From Rhodosporidiobolus odoratus (Eukaryota; Basidiomycota; Microbotryomycetes; Sporidiobolales; Sporidiobolaceae): a DNA stretch of 64,000 nt. The notes under the pieces were generated by a model. That model had not been told where the DNA came from and ran no database searches. It saw only the letters and a list, made by a program, of their open reading frames with translations. Shown piece after piece: positions 1 to 12,351 of this stretch. The position numbers were made by a program, and so were the translations under genes. Where the stretch lies: positions 1,054,001 through 1,118,000 of the forward strand of contig JAOANU010000005.1 of assembly GCA_034387635.1 (NCBI GenBank), written 5' to 3'. The stretch's first letter is position 1. The number at the start of each line of letters is the position of its first letter.

Positions 1-3000
1 TGAACCTCTACACCAACGAACTCATCGACCTGACCGCGCTCATCTCTCGCGCTTGGCTGTTTTTGCATCAAGACCAGGCACTGTGGAACGAGTTCAAGGA
101 GATTACGGGGTGGACGGATGGAGTCGAGGGCGCTCTGGGGGAGAAGGGCAAGAGAGTCGAGGTGATTGATGGGAAGAGGGTCATTGAGAACGTACCGAGG
201 GAGGATGGGGAGAATTGGAGGAAAAGCAAGGGCGATGCGGGGAAGAGGTGGGAGACCTATGGGCCGAGTTATCGGAAACTGCCGCCTGCAGTAGGTCGAA
301 TGCCCTCTTTTTCGATCGGCTTAGCGATGCTTTGCATGCAGTGCCCACTGACTTTTCCTTCTCTGCATCGCATAGGAAATCTCGCTCAACTGCTCCGGTC
401 GCGATGCCCTTTGCTGGGAGGTTCTCAACGACGAGTGGGGTACGTCTTGATCGATCTCGCTCTGACGCGTGTTTTGCTGCCGGAACCAATGCTCATCCTC
501 TCTCCCCGCCGTTATACAGTCTCGCAACCCTCGTACGCCTCAGACGAAGGCTTCGTCGCGCAGCGCAGGAACCCTTACGAAGAGGCACTTCACCGGTCAG
601 AAGAAGAGCGCCACGAGTACGACTACCACATCGAAGCGAACCTCCGCACCATCGCCCTACTCGAACCGATTGCTACCCGCATCGCCGTCATGGAACCCGA
701 AGAACGTGCCACTTTCCGCCTCAAACCTGGACTTGGTAACCAGAGCAAGAGTATCTACCAGCGGGTCATCAAGAAGGTGTATGGGAAGGAGCAGGGGCTG
801 GAGGTCATTCAGGCGCTTCACGAGAACCCGTGCGTGGCCGTACCCATTGTCTTGGCTCGGCTCAAGCAGAAGGATGAGGAGTGGAAGCGCTCTCTGCGGG
901 AATGGAACCGGGTTTGGCGAGAGTCGGTAAGCTCTTTGTCCTTTACTATAGCCGATGAGACGACTCAACCCTCGCTTTCAATGTACAGGACGCCAAGAAC
1001 TTCCTCCGATCACTCGACCATCAAGCCATCGCGCTGAAAGCCAACGACAAGCGATACCTCACCACAAAGGCCTTGGTGTCTGAGATCGAAGCTGTCAAAC
1101 GCGACCAGGGCCAACGCGCGTATGGCTCGCAGCGCCCTTCTCCTCCGCCCCGGTGGCAGCTTTCATACCCTGTCGACGATCGACAAGCCGTCTTCGACGC
1201 GACCCGCCTCATCCTTTCTTTCCTCGACCGCACCTACGTCGTCGCCTTCGCCGAGAAACCGAAAGTCGAATCCTTCCTCCAAGAATTCCTTGCTCTCGCC
1301 TTCGCCATCCCTTCGCAGGAGTTTGATGCCGAGACGGGTGCTGCCCGCGCCCTGGCCGTCGAGGACGAGGACAACGCGTCTCTCATCGAGGCTCTCACCG
1401 AAGCGGCCCTCATCGGAGCCGCCAGTGGCCTCGAGGATGCCGAGCCAGCAGCTTCGACGGGCAACTCGAAGAAGAAGAAGGGTGGAGACTTGCGCAAGAA
1501 GGCGCTCAAGAAGACGATGCTTCCTGCGGCGGATGGTGGATCCAGCAGTCGAGCGAGGAAGAAGGGCGCGGCGGCGGTGGCGGCTGCCGCCGCTGCTGCT
1601 GCTGCGCAGGCCAACTCGGCACCGAGTTCACGAGCGGCATCTCCAGTCGGCGGTGACGTAGACAGTACCGTGGCCGACGGAACTCCGGCTGTCGAAGACG
1701 TCGAATCGGCGCTTGCCAGTGCGGCGGAAGGCAGTCGCGAAGTCTCGATGGACTTGGGAACGGCTGGCGAAGATTCGACGTCCGCTGCGCTCGATGCCGG
1801 GGATGAACGACCTGGCGAGCTGATAGTGCCTGTCGAGGAGAAACCGGTCAAGCTTGACAAGCGGAAAACATGGAACTTGTTCTGCAACTCGACTCTCTAC
1901 AACCTGCTCCGACTTTTCCAGGTCCGTTCATACGTGTTCCATTGCCTCAAATGCAGTCGAGACGCTGATGCTGTGTCTATGGCAGATCCTCCAATCCCGC
2001 CTCGCTCAACTCCGCAGTTCCGCCGTTGTTCTCTCTGTCCCTCCCACACCCGAGCCGATCACTCCCTCTCACGTCCCCTCACTCTCCAAGAAGCTCACCT
2101 ACGCCCCTCCCTCTGGCGACGGGTGGACCCTCTCGTCTGAGCATTACTACCAACGGGCGCTTGGCATCTGCGAAAAGATGTTTGAGGGCGAAATTGACCA
2201 GGCGATGTTTGAGGACGCGTTGAGGAGCATAATGGCGACTCAGGGTTACATCCTTTTCACCATCGACAAGATCTTGTCGAGCATTCTCAAGCTTGTGCGT
2301 AGCTCCCTAATTTCTATAAGCTCGAGAGCGACCACCTGAGCTGACTATTCTAAACTTTCCCAGTCTCACACCGCTTGTACCGAGCACCGCACCCGCGAGC
2401 TCGTCGACCTTCTCCGCAAGGACCGCGCGCACCCCGACCACTCCGCACACGCTCAGCAGCTCGTCTACCGCACTCAGGCCGAAACAACCCTGACGACCGA
2501 AGAGAACTTCTATCGCATCGAGTGGACACCGACCCCGCTGCTCGATCAGGCCTACAGGAACGGAACGCCCGTCAATGGGCACCTGCGCTTCCAGCTTATG
2601 GGCAAGGATGCGGTTGGACCGGAGGATTTGCCGACGCTTGAGCGAGAGTGGGCGAAGTACGTCGAGGGCTTTGTCAAGCTTGACAAGACGCCGAATTTGC
2701 CGCTGCAGCCGAGAACACCTTACCTCCCTCGGTTCGTCCTGTCCAGTTCTTCTCTAGATCTGACTTGCGAACGCTGACAAAACATGTCCGGCTGCAGCAA
2801 CCTCCGCCATCTCGGCATCCCTCCCCCAGCCGACTCGGCCTCCTCCCGCCCTTCCCTTCCCTCGAATCTCCTCGTCGCCGCCGGCCTCCAAACCCGCATC
2901 TGCCTACGGAGCTACCGCCTCTTCTTCTCCCCCGACACCGAAGACGTCCTCTTCCGTCTCAAGTACGACGAATCAGCTCCCGCCGTCAGCCCGGAAAAAC

Positions 3001-3299
3001 GCAAGGAGATCGAGGAGAAAAAGGCGAGCAGGGTCGAGGGGTGGTTGGAGAAGAGGAAAGAAGTGCTCGGGTTGTTCAAGGACCGACCGGCGGAGGCGCC
3101 AGCGGCGCAGAAGGACTTGAAGGAGCCGGCTCCGACGTTTGCTGCCCCTCGTGCAGCTCGGTCTCCCGTTCGTAAGTTGGAGATTGAGGCTGAAGCGGCG
3201 AAGGAGAAGGAGAAGGTCGCCGATGAGCCCGCCGCTGGTTCACCGGCACCCCCCGCTGCCGAAGGGAAGAAGGACGGCGAGGATGTTGAGATGAAGTAG
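1..3299 (+). CDS. SIN3: Sin3 transcriptional corepressor (5' partial)
   Basis: Scaffold of the Sin3/Rpd3 histone deacetylase complex in the nucleus. The 5' part, with the N-terminal PAH repeats, lies outside the window. Visible exons are about <1-290, 376-439, 520-926, 989-1921, 1986-2294, 2364 to about 2731, and 2798-3299. The HDAC-interacting domain is clear: YGPSYRKLP just before 290, then RNPYEEALHRSEEERHEYD and the AVMEPEERATF segment in the third exon. The conserved Sin3 C-terminal domain follows, with SEHYYQRALGICEKMFEGE near 2140-2200. Between the two lies a low-complexity stretch at 1450-1840 with Lys runs and an alanine run near 1567-1605. The Glu/Lys-rich tail ends at TAG 3297-3299. 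Identity is confident; the exon 6 end is approximate. Confidence 0.93.
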
Positions 3300-3562
3300 G
3301 CGGCTCTGTGTCCTTCATTTTGGCCTGCTTCCGTGCTTGTAATAGTCTATTCACTCTCAACACAATCTGCTTGCATGGGGCATAACTCTATGATCAGACT
3401 GTACGAGGCGGATGCTGGATTGCGCGAAGGCTACAACAACGTGGAGAACGAAGAAGAGTAAAGAAGTCAAGTAAGCGGACGAGTCTACGCTGCGAGCCGG
3501 AAAAACGAAGGAAAATCAGGCGATTAAGAGTAACAAGGTGGGTATCGTCAAAGTAGGTATCT

Positions 3563-5928
3563 TCACCGACCCTTCTGCCACCCGACAATTCCAAGTCCCC
3601 GACCCCCGCGTCCGGCCGACGGGGCGGGAGGATCCGTCTGCACCCCCTGATCCACCGTTTCCACCTCGAGCCTGTCTTCCTGCTCAACAGTGGACAACAC
3701 CCTGCCGCCTTCGTGCGTGGCTGGCACGTACTCCAAAGCCGTCTTCGCTCGCCTGACCAGGCTCTCGAGCGTCGCCGCCACAGCCGAGAAATGCTCATCC
3801 CCATCGAGCAACTCCTGCCAACTCGCCTCGGGTTCCTCTCCCTCCCCTTCCTCCTCATCATCATCCGGATCGCTCGAGTCACCCCCACCGCTCGTAGCGC
3901 GTTCGTCCAACGCAGCGGCTTGAGCCCGGAGAGCTGCCAACCCCGCCCCGCCGATTGATTCCCGCATTCGACGTCGGAGTTCGCGGATTTCAGAGGCTTG
4001 CTTTAGCTTGTCACGCTCGAGAGAGGCGTTGATGCTCAGGAGGGAGGAGTTGGTGATTTCGAGATCGAGGATCTGCAGTAGGGAGAGAAAAAAAAGGGGA
4101 GGAATTGGATCAGGCCTGAGAAGGTTGATCAGCAACAACGAGATGGCGCACCTTTCGCTCAACGCGCGCTTCCCGCTCCTTGTCGTCAATCTCCTTGCGA
4201 GGGGAAGGCGGCGCCTTGCTATGCACGCTCATCCCCGACACGTCGCTCCCGCTCGAAACCCTGCCCGTGCCGTTGACTGGTGAAGTTGGTATATCCCCAG
4301 CTTCGAGCGCAGAGAAGGACGACCAGTCTACCGAGTTGAGCGCAGGTCGGCCATCCGCCTGAACTTGCGAGTGCGTTGGAGAAGCGGGGCGGCTCCTTCC
4401 GCCAGAAACGGTCGCAGGATTGACCCGAGCGCGAGACCACGAGGGGGCTCGTTCCACTGCATGATGGTCTTCGTAAGCGGAGAGAGCGGAAGAGAGGGAG
4501 GATGTCGAAGTGACGGAGTTCGAGCGCGCGTGCCGGCGATTGTTGGCGGGGTAAACGGCACTAAGAGGTGGTCGTAGCGAAGTGACAGCAGGCGTGGACG
4601 ACGCAGAGGCAGCTTTGACACTTCGAGAGGAAGGGAAGGAGGAGAGTGTGGGCGACTTGACCGGGATCGGCTGGAGTGGAGGGGACATGAGGGGCGGTGG
4701 GTGGAGAGGATGCGTGGGAGATTGCGCGCGACGCGGATAGGCGAGATCGCTGGAGAGAGAGACAGAAGGGAGGAGACCGCCGCTCGTGGGCGTGATGTCG
4801 CACGACGATACGATGGGAGCGCTGCTGGCACCGCTTGTCTGCAACCCAGTAGCTTTGTCAACGGAATGATCTCGACTTCCACTGTCTAAGAACGTAGCGA
4901 CCGAAGGAGGCGAGCAATTGTTGGCAATTGTCCGTACACTCGGCGAGTTCAGGGGCGACGAAGTGACGCTGCTGGCAGAGGGGGAAAGGGCTGGAAGCGA
5001 CGCGGCAATGTCAAGGCGGCTGACGGTCGAGCTGCCGTTCAGGGTGGTAGAAGACCGGAGTGTCGGAGAGTGTATCCGACGGACAGAGACGGACGATGGG
5101 AGGTGGCTGATAGGGGTAGCGGTTCCGACGGTAGAGGGAGTCGAGGGGAAAGGGTGAGACTGCCCTCGCAAGACTGACGGCTCGGGCGTGCCAGGCTTGG
5201 GCGTCGTGTTGATCCGTGGGCCTGTCCTGACCAGAGGAGTGCTTCTTGATAATGCACCTTCAGGCGAGCGGCTTCGCACGGGACTTGGGGCGCGACTCGA
5301 GGAGGATAGGTTGGGGGAAAGGGTCGCCCTGATTGTGCCTGCAGCCGCTATCGACACCGGTGTCCCTCCTCTGCTGCCGAATGGGCTACTGCCTGCAGCG
5401 GGAGTTACCGGAGGGCTGGCATAACCCCCACTTCGAGCGGTACCCGAACCATCCGCTGTTCGTATTTTTGCTCGCACTGGCTGACCGGGTTGCCAGGATG
5501 GTGTAGTAGGAGAGGTGACCGAGCCTAGGTCTACCTTTGCCCTGACTGGCGTTGAGTTGTTGTAGGATGAACTGTTGTTGTTGGATGAAGAGGTTGATGC
5601 GACGAGGACTTTGCGGCGAGCTTCCAAGGGCACTGTAGGGTGTACTGTCAGCATAGTATACCATGTACTGAGGTTCTCAAGTGTTCTTACTGAGCGTATG
5701 TGGCGGAGTGTAACCTTCTTTCTTGTTGCCCTTCTCGCCCTTCTCGATTCTTACCTTCACTTCCTCGACCTGCTCTCGCTTAGACCCCTTTGCTCGACGG
5801 ACCCTATGGGGTCTTGCTGCTGCCACATTCGCCCTGCCCAGTTCGACCGACGCCTTGGGCGGTGTTCCACTGCTCCCCGTCCTGACAGAATCGGTGCTGA
5901 TCCAGTGGACGTTGCTCTCTCTGCCCCT
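3563..5928 (-). CDS. Ser/Pro-rich coiled-coil protein, unknown function; 5' end unresolved
   Basis: Function not recognised. The large exon below 5632 encodes a Ser/Thr/Pro/Asn-rich disordered region of about 480 residues. After an intron at about 4153-4073 (GTGCGC donor, CTGCAG acceptor) comes a coiled coil beginning ILDLEITNSSLLSINASLE and continuing IRELRRRMRES, a motif type seen in fungal coiled-coil proteins, then an acidic run. An upstream intron at 5690-5633 has GTAAG, GCTGAC and TACAG signals. The frame above it stays open up to 5928, with Lys/Glu-rich codons, but has no ATG and meets TAG at 5931-5929. The start is therefore unresolved: an upstream exon may splice in at CTCTAG, or translation may begin at an ATG formed by the junction A(5691)|TG(5632). 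The stop is at 3563. Confidence 0.6.
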
Positions 5929-6335
5929 CTAGAGCTGTGGCGAAACTGCCCGGACGCTCCGAGTAACTCTTCGGGAGCTTCTGGAGTATCGCTGCTGCCA
6001 AGTTCGGCGCTCTTCCCGACCTTTCAGCCCATCATATATGCTCCTCTCCTCGGAGTCAGTCCTCCCCAGCAGGCCCTCTCTCGTTCCAATCCGAGCTCGC
6101 GCATGCTTCACATCGAGACCTGCTCGTATGACACAACCTCTGCGAGCCGGGAAGGGCCTTTCATACCCTCTTTGTCTCGTGACGGTCTTCTTCTTTCTCT
6201 AGCGCTCACTCGCTCGCGCTGATCGGTAAGAAGTTTGCTCGTCGCTCTCCAATGTCTGTCAGGTTTCGCCGCGGCAATCGGCTTACTCCCCTCAGCAGCT
6301 CTCGCAAAAGGAGAAGACAGAAAGCGGCTAGTTCC

Positions 6336-8590
6336 TCATCCATCGCTAACGCTGACAAGCGACTCTAGATCGCTCTCGCTATCCTCCTCCCTCACATAGT
6401 ACTTATACCGCGCCCCACCCCTTCTCCTGTCCCCATCCTCATCCAATTCCCATTCAGTCTCCTCCGCTTCCGCATCTCCACCGCCATCTCCTCCTCCCTC
6501 GTCGGCCCGCGGTAAAGCAGCAACAGGCCCTATCCGCTCCCATGACCCGTCATCCGAAGCATCCTCCACTTCACCTCGGGCTCGCCGTGGTGGCGGCTGC
6601 CCACCCGCCCAAGGCATCCTGGGCCTAATCTCATGTCCCTCACTGCCCCTCCTGATCCGCACCGACCGATCCGGGTCAAGGTCCTCCTCCGCTGCTCTCT
6701 CCGCTCGTGACCTGTAGAGACTTTGAGGAGATCGTCCGTCCAGCTCATCCTCCTCAACTACGCCAGGAGTGCCACCGAGGCAAACGCGTTGTTGCCGAGC
6801 GGCGAGGGTACCGAGCGGAACGTCGTCTTCGTCCTCTTCTTCGCTTGAAGCGCTTGACACTCGAGAGCCCTGTGTCTCGTCACCAGCGGTATGATCATGG
6901 TCCGAGTCGCTACCAGACATCCATGGCGCTCTCGCTGCAGGTTTCGGCCGCGGTCGACGATGTCGCACCTGAGGCTGGGGTGAGGGCACGGCAGAAGCTT
7001 GCGAGGGTAGAGAGCTCAAAAGGGATGGATTTAGGCCCCTTCCGTAGGTGAACGCGGAGGAAGAGGAAGGAGGCTGGCGGGTCTTGTCGCGATGAGGTCG
7101 AACGTGTACGTCGCGAGGGGGCCACACGAGCTGATCTCGTGGCTCTGCGGGAGATGAATGAGGGTCAGCTGCGAAACACGTGCACAGGCGGGAGGCTTGC
7201 TGAATCGATGCGCACCCCTTCTTCTCTCCTTCGGCCGCCCCACTGAGATCAGACCTCTTCTTCGCTCTCGCTCTCGCTTCCACTGTCACCGCCCACTCCT
7301 TGCCAGTCCGACTGTTTCCCCCTACTTCCCCCGCGCTGCCAGAACCATAGCCTCCGTGTTGTGCGTGAGCGGGGCTTACCGGTTCCAATCGCGGTAGGGT
7401 AGCTCAATCCATCTCCCGGAGCGCGTTGAGGTAGACACCACAATAGTATGTTGTGTCCGAGGACGGCGCGAAGGTTGGCAAGGTAGCCGAGGTGATACGG
7501 ATAGCGGTACTACCAAGGCAAAGACGAGTTCAGGAAGGACCACGGTGCAGGGCGAAAGGGAATTGTCAGCTCACCTCTCGGATCTTCCCTCTCCGCTTGA
7601 GCGATGCAACCTTGTCCTTCTCCCAGCCTTCGATCGTAGTAGTATTCGTGGCAATCGACCAGAGGTGGAAGAGGGAGAAGACCCCGACGGCGATAAGGAC
7701 CGGGGCGCCAAGAACATAGTTCATGACAAGAATGACCATCTGAAAAGTGGTTGGTTCCGTTCTCTACGATACAGGATCAGCAGAGTTCAGTAGGACAGAG
7801 AAGGAGGTGCTCACAAAGAACGCTAGCGAATTAAAGGCTTGCCTCGTTACCATCCAAAGATGGTACGCGCACGACGCGTCGACGAAGAACAGGAAGCGGC
7901 AAAAGTGCCCATAGTTGTAGTGCCCGACGCAGTTATTCACCCACGGACCTGCGTACTTGTTCGGCAATCAGTGTGGGTAGGATAGACAGGCTGGGCGCGC
8001 CGCCCGAGCAACAAAGAAAGAAGAGTAGAGAAAGCCAGAGGATCAGGCGAACTCACAATGGTGATCCATCTTGAGCACGCAGTGCCCGCATTGTCTACAA
8101 TGATGAGCTCGCGGTGGCTTGAAGCCTATACGGGGAAAAGAGCCTTGAGTCAGGCAAACGGCAACGAAGGATGAAAAGAGGAAAAAGCGCACAACGACAA
8201 GTCCGACAATAACGAGGTCCACCCGTTAGCTTCTTGACCTCCATCTCGCCGGTCTCCATCTGCCTCCAGTCCGGTTCCTGCACATCAGCCGCATGGCTTG
8301 ATGTCAGCTCGCTCTCGCTCGCACCGCCTTGATTCTCCTTGTCGCGAAGATGGAGAGAGTCGACGCACCCATTTCGGCGGGACCTGACCAGGGTCGGTAC
8401 TGACGGTGAGGTAGTAGTTGAGGTACAAGAAGAATAGCAACCCATTGAATGGCAGGATGAGGCGTAGGAGAGCCGGATCGGAGAGTGAGGGGAACGAGGG
8501 GAGAACGATGAACAGCTGAGAGGTGAAGCCGAGGAAGCTGATGAGGAGCACCACCAGGCTCACCCAGAGTCTCCCGAGCTGTTTGCCCAT
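6336..8590 (-). CDS. PFA4: DHHC palmitoyltransferase Pfa4
   Basis: ER-membrane protein S-acyltransferase; yeast Pfa4 palmitoylates chitin synthase Chs3. The start [16 protein letters not shown] gives two N-terminal membrane helices, followed by STDPGQVP. The cysteine-rich domain [27 protein letters not shown] and [14 protein letters not shown] is next, then two more helices and [12 protein letters not shown]. The C-terminal [23 protein letters not shown] and [11 protein letters not shown] blocks follow the order of basidiomycete Pfa4, which supports one intron from about 7380 to 7146 before the long acidic tail. The catalytic Cys codon is split by the intron 8056-7949. The stop lies at 6336, and the next gene's possible start region abuts it. 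Confidence 0.9.
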
Positions 8591-8794
8591 GCTTGCGCGG
8601 GCGGGAGCGATTCGACGGAACTTTGACGAGAATCAAGGTCCGAGGAGGAGATCCGTCGAAGCTGACGCAAGCATCGAGCGGCAACCCCGCTCCGCATAGT
8701 TCTTTTCAGCTCGTACACTGTTACTTCAGAACAGCTCGGATTGCAATCAAACAGAACAGGACACGCGACAGAAGAAGGAGGGGAGGAGAATAGT

Positions 8795-11147
8795 CTACTC
8801 GAACGACTCGTTCCGGATCCACCTGGTGAAGAAGTCGAGAGAAACCTCGGGTTGGTCGTAGGGCTGCAAAGGGGAGAAACATGTGAGCATTGAACCAGAG
8901 CACGCGCCCTCGGGGTTGGGCTAAAGCAAGGGAAGAAAACAAGAAGAAAACCAGTTTGGGTGTGAGAGATGAACACTTACAACCATGTGACCAGCTGTAC
9001 AGTACAGAGCGATTGATCGAGACGCGGATGATGGTACAGTAGGGAAGGGAAGGAGTCAAGGGGGAAAGGAACGCAAAGCCGAAGTCAGTACACATCGCCG
9101 CAACTCGCGGGGAGAGAAAGCCAAGTGACGCACCTTCATCGACCTCCAGGTAGCGAAGCAATCCAGCGCCGCCGTCGAGAGTGACCGCCCGAGTCGTGCC
9201 TCCCGTCTTGCCCTCCTTCGTGACGAAGGGCAACATCTTAGCCTTCCCGTATTTCTTCTGTTGCGACCAAGACATCGCCAAAGTCCAAGCGAGGTTGCCC
9301 TTCGAGTTGCACATGAAGTCTGCCGAGCCGGCGTAGATAAGGAAGCGGATACCATCCTCCAGGAGAGGCGGGATGAGGGCGGCAGTGTTCTTGGCGATAT
9401 CACCGTTGAATTGGAAGGCACGGTTGACCTGCAGGATCCTTTCGTCAACTCTTCCCTAGGACACATCAAGGACTGGGTAGAACACATACATCCATGTTGC
9501 AAGACTCGAAGGTCCTGTCCGGGCTGGCGCCAAGCTGCTTGCGAACTTCGGGCTGGTTCATGTACGTCTCGATCCACTGCATCTGCTTGTAACAGAGCGG
9601 GCCGTCCTCGCCATTGCGGTCACACTTGCGCCTCTGCCGAAGGTATGGGTCGAAGTCAGCTTCGAACAAGCAAATGGCTCGATGGAGATAAAACGCGTAG
9701 GGTAGAAAAAAACGCGGAAGAAAGCAATAGAGAGAATCGAAAGAATCGAAAGAACAGGACAGCTTACAATATCATACGGGTTGATGGGCGCCGACTGGAT
9801 GGGCCCGTCGATCTGCCAGCAGGCAAGGGTCGCGGGAACGCACGTGAACCTCGAGGGGTTCGCGTAGCAGTACTTGGTGAGGCGCTGGCAAGTCGGGACC
9901 TTGCTCTCCATCGAACGGCAGGTAGCCTCGTCAAAGATGGGGCCGTAAGGGTTGCCACCCTCAGCGCAGGACCACTCGGGGACAGTGGCAAACTGAGTGT
10001 AGGTGTCGGTAATACCGTTGCCGATGAGGACGGACGTAAGGGGAATGTGGACAGCCGACGGGGTCGGCTTCTGCTTGTTGTGGTTGTGGATGGTCGAGGC
10101 GATGTTGGGCAGGTAGGTTCCGGCATAAGATTCGCCCGAGACTGCAGCGGAAAATCAGTCAAAATCGTGCATTTGCCTGGGGCTTCTCCCGTCTTCCCTG
10201 CCATAAGCCAGGAGGTAGGAGAGCCGCATGCCGTCTCACGTGCTGCGGGGGAGGGAACCGTACCGTGCAGGGGAACGTCCTTGAACTTGGGGAACTTCTC
10301 GTAGAACAGCTGGAAGAAGGCGTAGATGTCCTCGGCGGTCTCCTGAGAGCTCGAGACACTCTTACTTCCATAGCTGTAGCCTACCTGGACGGGGGAGTCG
10401 AGGAATATAACGTTGGCGGACTCAGTCCAGGAGTGCGGGTTGTAGGTGGTGTTCAGGCCGCCGTTGGCGACAGAGCAAGGGCCGAGTTCGAAGAGCAAGC
10501 CGGTCGTGGAGGAGCAGCCTGGGCCGCCGTTGATCCTAGCCAGCACGGAATAAAGGTCAACCGATGAGGACGAGGAGGAGAATGCTTTACAAGAATGGAC
10601 TTCGAAGGACGGGCGAGACTTACCAAAGCACAAGGGGATCCTTTTCCGGGTGCTTGGAGCGAGACTCGAAGAACCAGTAGAAGAGGTGCGCGTCCTGCTG
10701 GATGTCGAGGTAACCGGAGTACGACTTGGAACTTGCATCGCAGAGAGCCTCGGGCTCCTTGACACGGAGGGAGTGGGTCGGGAACTCGGTGTGCTGGACG
10801 AGCTCGTCTGCAGAGCGATATCTCAGTGAGTTGAGTCGTGTCCCTCTGCCCCTCCAGAGTCGAGCACGGCGAATGGTTCGATATGCCTCTTTCCCCACCG
10901 CCTGCCGAAGTACCTCTCCGGTTGTATTGAGAAGAGCGATCTACGTACAGTTCATGCCCTCGTGAGTGATCTCGTCAAACTTGCGTACACCCTGAGCGGC
11001 CCAGCGGTCGACGCTGTGGTGTACGCGGCCCCAAGCGTTCTTGAGGCTGTCAAGGGCGGCATCGGGAGAGGCGGCGAAGGGGAATTGCTGAGGTGCAGCG
11101 ATTGCACCAGCCGTGAGGGCAGCTAGAGCAAGGAGTCTGGTGTGCAT
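8795..11147 (-). CDS. PRC1: Vacuolar serine carboxypeptidase (carboxypeptidase Y type)
   Basis: Secretory/vacuolar S10 serine carboxypeptidase that removes C-terminal residues. It begins with a signal peptide (MHTRLLALAALTAGAIAAP) and a propeptide. Mature motifs in order are WLNGGPGCSS (oxyanion hole), GESYAGTYLP (nucleophile Ser), SCNMD, FLIYAGSADFMCN (catalytic Asp) and AGHMVPYDQP (catalytic His). Several Cys and N-glycosylation sites fit the family. The gene has many short introns. The catalytic His lies on a 14-nt exon, 8994-8981, which joins GAT GAA G to phase-0 CCC TAC. The protein ends WIRNESFE at 8795. It is head-to-head with the thioredoxin-like gene that starts at 11580. Family certain; CPY rather than Kex1 because no C-terminal membrane anchor follows. 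Confidence 0.93.
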
Positions 11148-11579
11148 GGCTAAGTAAGCCAGTGCGGTAAGAGAGAACGAGAAGAGGTAACGGTCAGATC
11201 GCGGATCGGGCGGAGGAGAAGAGGAATTAAACCAGCCTCTTTTTCCAGTGCCTGGGCAGTAGCTGCAGTAGATATGTTATAATATAGTAAGCCTTATCAT
11301 GCATTCCGTCCTGCTCCTGTGAGGGTTGGACGAGGTCCTCACCTCGCGGTTTCGTCGTCATCCTCTTCCACGACTGTTCCGGCTCGACCACCCGCTGCCT
11401 TCAAAACGAAGACTATCCCATCAGCTAGAACTCTCCCTTCTCAAGCGTCTCTCTCAAGTGAGCGGCCTTCCCTCGCGAGTCACACTCTCCACGCCTTGCC
11501 CCACTTCGCTGTTGCCGACGCAGATCCATCCGCACCGTTGCTTATGCTGACCTGAGCGTGCTTCTCAGATCACTCAGCC
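11148..11579. promoter_or_regulatory. Divergent promoter region, CPY / TXNDC17-like
   Basis: This 432-bp interval separates the two divergent start codons at 11147 (-) and 11580 (+). It contains the only strikingly AT-rich patch nearby, GTTATAATATAGTAAG around 11274-11290, a plausible TATA-type element for either gene. A pyrimidine-rich stretch at 11340-11560 is consistent with a 5' leader of the plus-strand gene. No other motif was recognised. Confidence 0.35.
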
Positions 11580-12149
11580 ATGCCGCTACTCTTCCCTACC
11601 GACGGCCAGTCCCCAGAAGCCATCCTCTCTCAGATCCCCTCCTCGACTTCGTCCTCTTCTCCCCACTACCTCGTCTTCTTCTCCTCGATCGACGAGAACA
11701 CGGGTACGCGGCCCTGCCATCGCTCCTTTTCTGTACGTGCTAACCTTCTGCGGCCTGGATTTAGGTAAGCCATGGTGCCCCGACTGCGAGGAAGTACAGG
11801 GTCAGGTGGAAAAGCTTGTGCCAGAGAAGCAGTCCACTCTAGTCTTCGTCGGAAGTCGGTCCGAGTACGTGTATATGCCTTCTTCCGTATCTCGCACACG
11901 CTGACCCTCGCTATAACAGATGGAAAAGCCCCGACAACGCTTTTCGATCGGCGCCTTTCAACGTGTCCAAGATCCCGACCGTCATCAAGCTGACCGAGAG
12001 CGGTGACTCCTTGACGGGATCTGCAAGTCTCCCATCGCTACCACTTCGCGAGCAGGGCTAACCTTCTCTGCCAACAGCTCGACTCTGCACCTCGCCTCAT
12101 CGAGGCTGAATTGCGCGACCCCACCAAGTTTCAGCAATTTGTAGCGTGA
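11580..12149 (+). CDS. TXNDC17-like thioredoxin domain protein (DUF953)
   Basis: Small cytosolic thioredoxin-fold protein of the TXNDC17/TRP14 type, which reduces disulfides on specific targets. After MPLLFPTDGQSPEA, the segment YLVFFSSIDENTGKPWCPDC carries the family's WCPDC active site. Then follow EEVQGQVEKLVPEKQ, FVGSRSEWK and NVSKIPTVIKL with the cis-Pro. The exon starting at 11766 rebuilds G-K-P-W-C across a phase-1 junction. The last intron, 12023-12077, has a GC donor (GCAAGT), a GGCTAACC branch site and an AACAG acceptor; only this border gives the phase-0 frame LDSAPRLIEAEL to the TGA at 12147-12149. Length is close to the family norm of about 120 residues. Confidence 0.9.
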
Positions 12150-12351
12150 GAGCGATTTGCACATGATGAGTGATTAGTAGTACCCTCCGGACCGCTTCTT
12201 CTCCTGATTGTCAGGACGTACCGAGAGTGAACGAAAGCGCTCAAAACGGCTGGCCTTCTCAACCCGCAAAAGAAGAACGAACAGGATTGCGTATAGTTGC
12301 AGATACAAGATCCACTGACTGCACAAAGCTTCACCACAACCTCGGGCTGCA

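Noticed and set aside
7249..7443. Frame ending in an acidic SESESEEEV tail as the end of Pfa4
   Set aside because: The downstream [12 protein letters not shown] and RRGSEG blocks match the basidiomycete Pfa4 C-terminus, so this tail lies in an intron.
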